Source of the DNA: Clostridia bacterium
Lineage (GTDB): Bacteria; CBDUZB01; JAGLHV01
Direction: 5' to 3'
Length of the DNA stretch: 10,842 nucleotides
NCBI GenBank assembly: GCA_030595925.1
Contig: JAUVLC010000083.1
Span: 1 to 10,842 of the forward strand
Shown here: positions 5,791 through 10,842 of the stretch, piece after piece
Layout of the letters: every line of letters begins with the position of its first letter
How positions within the stretch are numbered: position 1 is the first letter of the stretch
Made by a program: the position numbers and the translations under genes
Notes under the pieces: model-generated
The model's database searches: none
What the model saw: the letters and a program-made list of their open reading frames with translations, nothing else
What the model was told of the DNA's origin: nothing

Positions 5791-6105
5791 ATTCCGCACT
5801 CGGAGACTGTGTCATAATGGCTTTTTTGGTAGTCGCAGGGCTTTCTTGTCTGCCTGTGGAGGAAGCCTGCGGAAAAATTCCAATGATAACGCACCCTAAA
5901 AAGCTTGTGCCAAAACCCCCTTTTTTGCAACAATTGTAGTTGCCTCATTTATGAGGCTCGTCAACAAAATCATTCAGCAGCCCAATACTTCGATTACACT
6001 CAGTACAAGTTCATTGGGCAACTACATTGATTATGGCACAAGCTCTAAAGGTTGCGGCTACCACATAAAAATATAAGTTGTGACACAATTTGTCCTCGGA
6101 AATGC
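5791..6105. repeat. Structured composite repeat with nested inverted repeats
   Basis: No gene is credible between 5750 and 6164. Instead the region is a set of nested inverted repeats. The outermost pair is TGTGTCA (5808-5814) with TGACACA (6081-6087), plus an ATTCCG/CGGAAAT similarity further out. Next are REP-like ends, TGGTAGTCGCAG (5827-5838) and TTGCGGCTACCA (6052-6063). Inside lie perfect AGCTTGTGCCA (5902-5912) with TGGCACAAGCT (6034-6044), TGTAGTTGCC (5935-5944) with GGCAACTACA (6017-6026), and GCCCAAT (5980-5986) with ATTGGGC (6013-6019). A small hairpin, CCTCAT-TT-ATGAGG, is at 5943-5956. The ends match the compact REP at 3607-3655, so this looks like a longer, non-coding REP- or MITE-like element. 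It separates the barrel gene from the ABC genes and may fold in RNA. Confidence 0.65.
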
Positions 6106-6164
6106 CAAATATTGTACTTTGTAAAAAAACATAGACAATACAAATATACAAGGAGGATTCTTTT

Positions 6165-6863
6165 ATGCCCTTAGTAAATATAGAACAACTGGTAAAACAT
6201 TATCCCATGGGAAAGACAAAATTTACTGCCTTAAAAGGGATTGATTTATCCTTTAAAAAAGGTGAATTTACCGGACTCATCGGGCCCAGCGGTTCGGGAA
6301 AAACAACCCTCTTAAATATTATCGGTGCACTTGATACGCCCTCTGAAGGAAGTGTTACCGTACTGGATAAAAAAATTGAAAAATTATCCCATCTGGAAGC
6401 TGCACACCTGCGATGTACTCATATGGGTTTTATTTTTCAGACCTACAATCTATTGCCGGTATATACCGTCTTTGAAAATGTTGAGTTTCCCCTGCTGATT
6501 ATGAAAATGCCGGAAGAACAAAGAAAAAAAATGGTTTTAGCTTCCTTAGAATGGGTGGGATTAATGGATAAGATTAATTCCCGTCCCGGACAGCTTTCCG
6601 GCGGAGAATCACAGCGGGTAGCCGTAGCCCGGGCAATTGTAAAACAACCGGACCTGGTACTGGCCGACGAACCGACGGCAAACTTAGATGCTGCTAATTC
6701 CTACAACATATTAGAAATGATGGTTAAATTAAACCGGAATTTAAAAACCACTTTTATCTTTGCCACTCATGATGAAAAAGTAATCGGTTTTTTAAGGAGA
6801 AAAATTCACTTGATTGACGGACGGGTAGCCAAAGATGAACCGGTAAGTGCAGGAGGAAAATAA
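6165..6863 (+). CDS. ABC transporter ATP-binding protein (LolD/MacB type)
   Basis: The protein has 232 residues, the usual length of a stand-alone ABC ATPase. It shows Walker A GPSGSGKT (40-47), Q-loop Gln92, signature LSGGE (144-148), Walker B LVLADE (164-169) with catalytic Glu169, D-loop NLDA (173-176) and switch His202. This sequence style is that of the MacB/LolD/FtsE group, which power FtsX-type permeases by pulling substrates from the membrane or periplasm rather than moving them through a pore. It is cytosolic and bound to the membrane through its permeases. A strong AGGAGG (6151-6156) is 8 nt before the ATG. The stop codon overlaps the next ATG (TAATG), so it is the first gene of a tight three-gene unit with both permeases. 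Confidence 0.96.
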   Translation: MPLVNIEQLVKHYPMGKTKFTALKGIDLSFKKGEFTGLIGPSGSGKTTLLNIIGALDTPSEGSVTVLDKKIEKLSHLEAAHLRCTHMGFIFQTYNLLPVYTVFENVEFPLLIMKMPEEQRKKMVLASLEWVGLMDKINSRPGQLSGGESQRVAVARAIVKQPDLVLADEPTANLDAANSYNILEMMVKLNRNLKTTFIFATHDEKVIGFLRRKIHLIDGRVAKDEPVSAGGK

Positions 6864-8038
6864 TGTTACTTTCTAAACTAGCCTATCGAAATATTAAAGG
6901 AGCAGGCCTTAGAACCTGGCTTAATGTCTTTGTTCTTTCCTTTACTTATGTGTTGATTATATGGCACCAGGGACTTTTTAGCGGAATGCTCAAGCATAGT
7001 TCTCATGCAGTGATTAAAGATGAAATTGCCGGCGGACAATACTGGCATCAAAACTACGATCCCTTTGATCCTCTTTCCTATGACGATAGCCATGGCAAAA
7101 TACCTGATGAGTTAACCGGTTTAATACAAGAAAAAAAAGCTGCCCCTGTTTTAATCCGTCAGGCGGCAATCTATCCGGAAGGAAGGATGCAAACTATATT
7201 ACTTAGAGGTATTCAACCGGAACAAACTGTATTGAATATTCCTACGGCAAAGTTAGGACTAAAAGAAGATGTACTTCCTATTTTAATCGGTAGACGAATG
7301 GCAAAGAGCACTTCTTTAAATGTCGGTGATTATATCACTATACGCTGGAGAGATAAACAGGGAACCTTTGACGCCATTGAAGGCAAGATAGTGGAAATAA
7401 TGAAAACCAATGTGCCCACTATAGATAAAGGACAACTATGGATTCCTCTTGAACATCTGCAAAAAATGACCGGACTGAAAAATCAGGCAACAATGATTAT
7501 CGTCGGACAAGATGTTTTAGAAGAAGTAAAAGTTAAGAATTGGAAATTTAAAAATCAGGATTTTCTATTAAGCGATATCTCTGCCATGGTAAAAAGTAAA
7601 AGAGTTGGTGCCGGTATTATGTATGCCATATTGCTCTTCTTAGCTATGCTGGCTATTTTCGATACGCAGGTATTAGCTATTTTTAAACGCAGAAAAGAAA
7701 TCGGTACTTTGATGGCACTGGGAATGACCCGTTTGCAGGTAATTTTTCTTTTTACCCTGGAAGGAGCTATGCATGGAATTCTTGCTATTGGTATTGCCGC
7801 AATTTATGGTATTCCTCTTTTGTTTTATTCTGCTAAGCATGGGATATCCTTTCCTACCGAGACAGTTGATGACTATGGTTTTGCTTTCGCAGAAACATTA
7901 CTTCCCTCCTATTCAGTCTTTCTGGTTTTAGGTACTATATTTATAGTTATGACGGTTGTAACCATAGTAAGTTTTCTGCCCACGCGTAAAATTGCTAAAT
8001 TAAAGCCGACTGAGGCGTTAAAAGGAAAAATAACATGA
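6863..8038 (+). CDS. FtsX-type ABC permease (LolC/E-MacB-like), first
   Basis: The protein has 391 residues. One membrane helix at about 20-38 is followed by a periplasmic domain of about 210 residues (MacB_PCD-like). Three more helices follow at about 249-273, 293-322 and 350-372, the standard four-helix FtsX topology. The FtsX coupling segment KRRKEIGTLMALGMT (275-289) lies after helix 2, and the C-terminal LPTRKIAKLKPTEALKG (372-388) is the classic end of the family. It pairs with the ATPase just upstream (1-bp overlap) and with the second permease just downstream (ATGA overlap), giving a heteromeric pair like LolC/LolE. It would extract a lipid-anchored or amphipathic substrate from the outer face of the inner membrane. 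Substrate unknown. Confidence 0.92.
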   Translation: MLLSKLAYRNIKGAGLRTWLNVFVLSFTYVLIIWHQGLFSGMLKHSSHAVIKDEIAGGQYWHQNYDPFDPLSYDDSHGKIPDELTGLIQEKKAAPVLIRQAAIYPEGRMQTILLRGIQPEQTVLNIPTAKLGLKEDVLPILIGRRMAKSTSLNVGDYITIRWRDKQGTFDAIEGKIVEIMKTNVPTIDKGQLWIPLEHLQKMTGLKNQATMIIVGQDVLEEVKVKNWKFKNQDFLLSDISAMVKSKRVGAGIMYAILLFLAMLAIFDTQVLAIFKRRKEIGTLMALGMTRLQVIFLFTLEGAMHGILAIGIAAIYGIPLLFYSAKHGISFPTETVDDYGFAFAETLLPSYSVFLVLGTIFIVMTVVTIVSFLPTRKIAKLKPTEALKGKIT

Positions 8039-9309
8039 TTAAATTTATATTAAAAGGCTTAATCAGGGACCGCTCCAGAAGTTTGTTTCCGGTATTAATG
8101 GTCAGTGCAGGGGCTTTTTTAACCGTACTTCTTTATAGCTGGATAACAGGAGCAATGGGAGATATAGTTAATTCCACCGCACAATTTAATAGCGGACACG
8201 TAAAAATTACCACCCGGGCTTATCAGGAATTAAGCGACCAAATACCAAACGACCTGGCTCTTTTAGAAGTGGACAATTTATTAAATCACCTGCGCAATAA
8301 TGAAAACAAAATGCTCTGGACCCCACGCATACGCTTTGGGGGATTAATAGATATACCGGATATTAATGGAGAAACCAAAACTCAGGGACCGGTAATGGGA
8401 TTAGGAGTAGATTTATTCAGTAAAAATTCCCCGGAAATAACTATATTGAATTTAAAAAATGCTTTGGTAGAAGGAAAATTACCTCAAAAAAAGAACGAAA
8501 TATTAATCAGCGCAGACTTTGCTAAAAAATTAGGAGTAAAAATAGGTGAGCCAGCTACCCTGCTTGGTTCTACTATGAACGGGGCCATGGCTATGCATAA
8601 TTTTACTGTCTCCGGAACGTTGTGTTTTGGCATAACCGCGATGGATAGAGGCGCTATTATTGCTGACATTACTGATGTCGGATTTGCTCTGGATATGATT
8701 GACGGAGCCAGTGAAATTGTAGGTTATACTAAAAATATGGTTTATTTTAATACGGAGATGAAAGAATTGGCCCGGAATTTTAATGAAAAATTTTCCAGAA
8801 AAAATGATGAATTTACTCCTTTAATGCTAACTTTAGGCCAACAAAACGGCTTTGAAGAATATTTACAATTAGCTGATACGTTCTCTTTTATTATTGTAGC
8901 CATCTTTATTTTTGTTATGTCTTTAGTATTATGGAATTCAGGATTAATGAATGGAATTCGCCGTTATGGTGAAATCGGTGTCCGCCTGGCTATGGGAGAA
9001 CCCAAAGGAAATTTGTATCGCTGGATGATTTTTGAGTCAATAATCATTGGATTGGTAGGCTCTCTATTGGGAACTTTGGTGGGACTGGCTATTTCTTATT
9101 ATATGCAATACCACGGAATTGATTTCGGAAATATAATGCAAAAGTCAAGTATGATGATATCCAGTGTTATGCGGGCACGGGTGACCAAAGGAAGTTATAT
9201 TATTGGATTTTTCCCGGGCCTTATTGCCTCGGTAATAGGAACATGTTTTGCCGGAATCGGAATATACCGCAGGCAAACAGCTCAGTTATTCAAGGATTTG
9301 GAAATATGA
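8035..9309 (+). CDS. FtsX-type ABC permease (LolC/E-MacB-like), second
   Basis: The protein has 424 residues. It has helix 1 at about 17-38, a periplasmic domain to about 280, then helices at about 283-305, 331-357 and 386-411. The coupling stretch RRYGEIGVRLAMGEPKG (309-325) after helix 2 is typical of the FtsX domain. It is larger than, and clearly different from, the first permease, so the two probably form an asymmetric heterodimer around one ATPase dimer. The C-terminus lacks the PxxALK-type ending of its partner. It is the last gene of the overlapping ABC unit. A repeat-filled gap of 245 bp separates it from the LolA-like gene. The canonical lolCDE system is not duplicated within the window, so whether this is the housekeeping set or a dedicated one cannot be decided here. 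Confidence 0.9.
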   Translation: MIKFILKGLIRDRSRSLFPVLMVSAGAFLTVLLYSWITGAMGDIVNSTAQFNSGHVKITTRAYQELSDQIPNDLALLEVDNLLNHLRNNENKMLWTPRIRFGGLIDIPDINGETKTQGPVMGLGVDLFSKNSPEITILNLKNALVEGKLPQKKNEILISADFAKKLGVKIGEPATLLGSTMNGAMAMHNFTVSGTLCFGITAMDRGAIIADITDVGFALDMIDGASEIVGYTKNMVYFNTEMKELARNFNEKFSRKNDEFTPLMLTLGQQNGFEEYLQLADTFSFIIVAIFIFVMSLVLWNSGLMNGIRRYGEIGVRLAMGEPKGNLYRWMIFESIIIGLVGSLLGTLVGLAISYYMQYHGIDFGNIMQKSSMMISSVMRARVTKGSYIIGFFPGLIASVIGTCFAGIGIYRRQTAQLFKDLEI

Positions 9310-9319
9310 AAAACGCTGC

Positions 9320-9470
9320 ATTGGTTATATTGGTTTAAATTTGTTTAGATTGGTTAAAAGAAGAGACGGGCACAAAGGTATCGAGGCACAGAGGCACAAA
9401 GTTAAAAAATAAAAGACATAACGGCAGTTTAATTGGTTATATTGGTTTAGATTTGTTTGAATTAGTTAAA
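9320..9470. repeat. Direct repeat of phased TTGGTT sequence
   Basis: A block of about 48 bp starting ATTGGTTATATTGG occurs at 9320 and again at 9432, 112 bp apart, with about six substitutions. Within each copy TTGGTT-like hexamers recur at offsets of 9, 11 and 9 bp (9321, 9330, 9341, 9350; and 9433, 9442, 9453, 9462), so the motif falls on one face of the helix. The two copies flank the GGCACA repeat. They are probably a dispersed non-coding repeat; a role in DNA bending or binding is speculative. Confidence 0.65.
9369..9401. repeat. GGCACA short repeat
   Basis: GGCACA occurs at 9369, 9385 and 9393, with the longer unit GAGGCACAGAGGCACAAAG at 9383-9401. I recognise this as a kind of short dispersed repeat seen in intergenic DNA of several environmental bacteria. 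It has no coding function here. It lies between the two TTGGTT blocks. Confidence 0.5.
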
Positions 9471-9484
9471 AAAAAGACACTTTT

Positions 9485-9519
9485 TTCCCCCTTTGAAAAA
9501 GGGGGATTAAGGGGGATTT
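9485..9519. repeat. CCCCCTTTG/AAGGGGG dispersed palindromic repeat
   Basis: CCCCCTTT (9487-9494) pairs with AAAGGGGG (9498-9505) around a GAA loop, followed by ATTAAGGGGGATTT, which repeats the GGGGGATT unit. This is a familiar dispersed repeat that often creates spurious peptides of the FEKGGLRGI type, as it would here if the next gene were started upstream at 9453. It lies 36 bp before the true start of the LolA-like gene, in its leader. Confidence 0.75.
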
Positions 9520-9554
9520 ATCTAAAATATTATCATATTCCAGGGAGAAACATA

Positions 9555-10292
9555 ATGAAAAAATTAATTTTTATTCTTTTACTTATAAATTGCAGTTTAC
9601 TTTATGCACAGGAACCGTCAGGAAAAACTATCCTGGAAAAAATAGACAAAAACTATACTTCAGACAATCAGAAATCTACCTCTACTATGATTATCAAAGG
9701 ACGCCGGGGAACGCGTACTCTGCAAGCTCAATCATGGATACAAGGCCTGGATAAATCTTTTACCCAATACCTCTCCCCTCCCCGGGAAAAAGGTACTAAG
9801 ATGCTCAAACTCCGGGACGAATTGTGGATTTATTCTCCCTCAACAGACCGCATTATAAAAATCGCCGGGCATATGCTGCGACGGTCACTGATGGGCTCTG
9901 ATGTCTCCTACGAAGATTTTATGGAAGACCCCAAACTAAGTAATATATATACAGCAAAATTAATCGGAAAAGAAAAGATAGACGACCGCAATTGTTATGT
10001 ATTGGAATTAACCGCCAAAAAAGAAGGTCTCTCCTATCATTCCCGAAAACTCTGGGTAGATGACCAACGGTACCTGCCTCTAAAAGAGCATCGCTATGCC
10101 AAAAGCGGCAAACTTTTAAAGACCCTGGTAATTAACGAAGTTTTTAAAGTAGAAAACCGCTGGTATCCGAAAAAGATGACTTTTAAAGATGCGTTAAAGA
10201 AAGGTTCCGGAACGGAATTTATCATTGATTCCATTCAATTCAATGTTAAAATACCCAAGCACATTTTCTCCAAAGCCGCCTTGCGTAAATAA
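9555..10292 (+). CDS. LolA-like outer-membrane lipoprotein-sorting protein
   Basis: The protein has 245 residues. I place the start at 9555 rather than the upstream in-frame ATG at 9453: from 9555 there is a good signal peptide (MKK, hydrophobic core, probable cleavage after LLYA at about 18) and a GGGAG ribosome site 7 nt upstream, whereas the longer version would run through a dispersed repeat. The mature part fits the LolA-like beta-sheet fold (PF17131 / DUF1329-related), with the family's conserved QYLSPPREKGTKML (71-84) and SLMGSDVSYEDFMEDPKL (111-128). Such proteins are periplasmic hydrophobic carriers related to LolA and are usually encoded beside RND, MacB or FtsX transporters and barrels, as here. 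It would accept the cargo released by the ABC complex and pass it toward the outer membrane. No lipobox is evident. Confidence 0.9.
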   Translation: MKKLIFILLLINCSLLYAQEPSGKTILEKIDKNYTSDNQKSTSTMIIKGRRGTRTLQAQSWIQGLDKSFTQYLSPPREKGTKMLKLRDELWIYSPSTDRIIKIAGHMLRRSLMGSDVSYEDFMEDPKLSNIYTAKLIGKEKIDDRNCYVLELTAKKEGLSYHSRKLWVDDQRYLPLKEHRYAKSGKLLKTLVINEVFKVENRWYPKKMTFKDALKKGSGTEFIIDSIQFNVKIPKHIFSKAALRK

Positions 10293-10523
10293 AATTTTTA
10301 AAATCTAACCCAATATAGATGTAAAACTATCATTGAATAATTTAATGATTTTATCTGCTGTTATTAGTTTAAAAAAATAGATCCAATAATGAATATTAAA
10401 AAACCAATATATACTTTTGCTCCTTCAATTATACTTTCGACTTATATATTATATTTGCTTAACGACATTTTCACCTTCTGGCGCGTGTAACGGTCAGGTG
10501 CATAAAGTTATTAATTTTTTTTA
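10293..10523. other. Intergenic stretch with no gene seen
   Basis: This AT-rich DNA lies between the LolA-like gene and the minus-strand gene remnant, which converge. I see no open frame with a start, ribosome site or known motif. A weak hairpin, ATCATT (10329-10334) with AATGAT (10344-10349) followed by TTTTA, is the only terminator-like element. A run of eight T follows TTATTAA near 10512-10520, just downstream of the remnant's stop codon. Confidence 0.5.
10329..10353 (+). terminator. Weak candidate terminator after the LolA-like gene
   Basis: A 6-bp AT-rich stem (ATCATT/AATGAT) with a 9-nt loop is followed by a four-T run, 37 bp after the stop codon. The stem has little GC and the T-run is short, so this is only a possible intrinsic terminator for the transport operon. 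Confidence 0.25.
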
Positions 10524-10694
10524 TTAATCTTTAGTTATTTCACGCCAACCATCTATATCAAGATTCATTGCCGCTAAGATTTCTTTCTTTTGTTCTATGG
10601 ATTGTTTTGGAAAACCACCGCGAAGGAGTTCTCTATCCATATAGGTTGTAAATTGTAATGAGCGAAAATTCATCCATCCTTTAAATTTCCCCAT
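10524..10694 (-). pseudogene. 3' remnant of an unidentified gene, cut by the IS element
   Basis: On the minus strand an open frame ends at TAA (10526-10524). It reads MGKFKGWMNF... to ...IDGWREITKD, 56 residues from the ATG at 10694, with a sensible mixed composition (GGFPKQSIEQKKEILAAMNL in the middle). There is no ribosome site before that ATG. About 10 bp upstream the frame runs into the IS630-type left end at about 10704, so the original N-terminus was probably displaced. I do not recognise the family. It could instead be a genuine small protein, but the lack of translation signals and the abrupt junction favour a truncated gene. It has no visible functional link to the transport operon, which it faces convergently. 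Confidence 0.45.
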
Positions 10695-10726
10695 ATCGAG
10701 TACTAGTGTGCTGTCTCATAAATCCC

Positions 10727-10755
10727 TTGACATTTGAATATTTATTTTGTATAAC
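10727..10755 (+). promoter_or_regulatory. Sigma-70-type promoter of the transposase
   Basis: TTGACA (10727-10732), a 17-bp spacer and TATAAC (10750-10755) make a near-consensus promoter. The start site would fall at about 10761-10763, on or next to the transposase ATG, so the message would be leaderless or almost so and lack a ribosome site. That could keep transposase synthesis low despite a strong promoter. Confidence 0.65.
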
Positions 10756-10762
10756 ATTATGA

Positions 10763-10842
10763 ATGAACATAACAGAACGAATAATACTTACTTCAAAAGA
10801 AGAATCAACTATAAACCGTTGGTCACAAGGGAAAAGATTTCC
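10763..10842 (+). CDS. IS630-family transposase, N-terminal fragment
   Basis: An in-frame TGA immediately precedes the ATG at 10763, so this is the first possible start in this frame. The 26 complete visible codons read MNITERIILTSKEESTINRW and then SQGKRF, and continue past the window edge. The pattern 'xxLTxxExxxxxxWxxGxR' is the usual beginning of IS630-type transposases, just ahead of their helix-turn-helix. The DDE catalytic residues would be outside the window, so activity cannot be judged. The overlapping ATG at 10759 in another frame gives a composition unlike any transposase and is not preferred. Confidence 0.65.
   Translation, partial: MNITERIILTSKEESTINRWSQGKRF

Larger units (their letters stand above)
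10706..10842 (+). mobile_element. Left end of an IS630-type insertion sequence
   Basis: Beyond a CTAG (10703-10706) the sequence begins GTGTGCTGTCTCATAAATCC, of the kind found at insertion-sequence tips, and within 60 bp a transposase reading frame starts. IS630-family elements insert at TA, and IS630 itself prefers CTAG, so the junction fits the family's habit. The precise tip cannot be fixed without the right end, which is outside the window. The insertion separates the minus-strand remnant from its upstream part. Confidence 0.6.

Noticed and set aside
5670-5939. Plus-strand open frame running from the barrel gene's 3' end into the repeat region, and its minus-strand counterpart at 5733-5948
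   Set aside because: Both overlap the barrel gene or the palindromic repeat, have no ribosome site, and their composition follows the repeat rather than a protein.
1-10842. tRNA or rRNA genes
   Set aside because: I saw no cloverleaf with a GGTTC-type T-loop or CCA end and no rRNA signature on either strand.
10759-10842. Alternative frame from the ATG at 10759
   Set aside because: It yields a polar, Asn/Arg-rich peptide without family resemblance, while the frame from 10763 matches the start of IS630-type transposases.

Overview
The window is AT-rich DNA from an uncultured-looking Gram-negative bacterium. Two genes encode exported proteins with cleavable-type signal peptides, one of them a predicted outer-membrane beta-barrel. 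A LolA-fold protein and FtsX-type permeases also fit a double membrane. Intergenic DNA is full of small repeats (REP-like palindromes, a CCCCCTTTG/AAGGGGG hairpin, GGCACA and TTGGTT repeats), which I associate with large genomes of candidate phyla and deltaproteobacteria-like lineages. I cannot name the taxon.

Layout. Bases 1-1017 (+) are the 3' part of a P-type Ca2+-type ATPase. Bases 1018-1277 lie between two convergent gene ends and carry three sets of short palindromes. Bases 1278-3561 (-) form a three-gene operon: a class II Fic protein followed by two tandem zf-TFIIB double zinc-ribbon paralogues. Bases 3562-4055 are a regulatory/repeat region: a REP-like palindrome, a good promoter for fic surrounded by ATTAGTA repeats, and a separate promoter for the next gene. 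Bases 4056-5749 (+) hold a TetR-type repressor overlapping a beta-barrel protein gene. Bases 5750-6164 are a structured repeat region. Bases 6165-9309 (+) are an ABC ATPase and two FtsX-type permeases, all overlapping. Bases 9310-9554 are repeats. Bases 9555-10292 (+) encode a LolA-like 'outer membrane lipoprotein-sorting' protein. From 10524 there is a gene remnant on the minus strand, cut at about 10704 by the left end of an IS630-type insertion sequence whose transposase runs off the window.

How the genes fit together. TetR, barrel, ABC ATPase, two permeases and the LolA-like carrier read as one envelope-transport locus: an inner-membrane LolCDE/MacB-like extractor, a periplasmic carrier and an outer-membrane barrel. 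This resembles the known DUF1302/DUF1329/RND arrangement, with an ABC engine in place of the RND pump (inference). The cargo, lipid or lipoprotein, is unknown. The Fic/zinc-ribbon operon is a separate module. Its Fic protein has the full catalytic motif, the N-terminal inhibitory motif and a C-terminal winged helix, and its promoter is set among 10-bp-phased ATTAGTA sites. An autoregulated AMPylation module with zinc-ribbon partners is the most original possibility here, but it is not proven by sequence alone.
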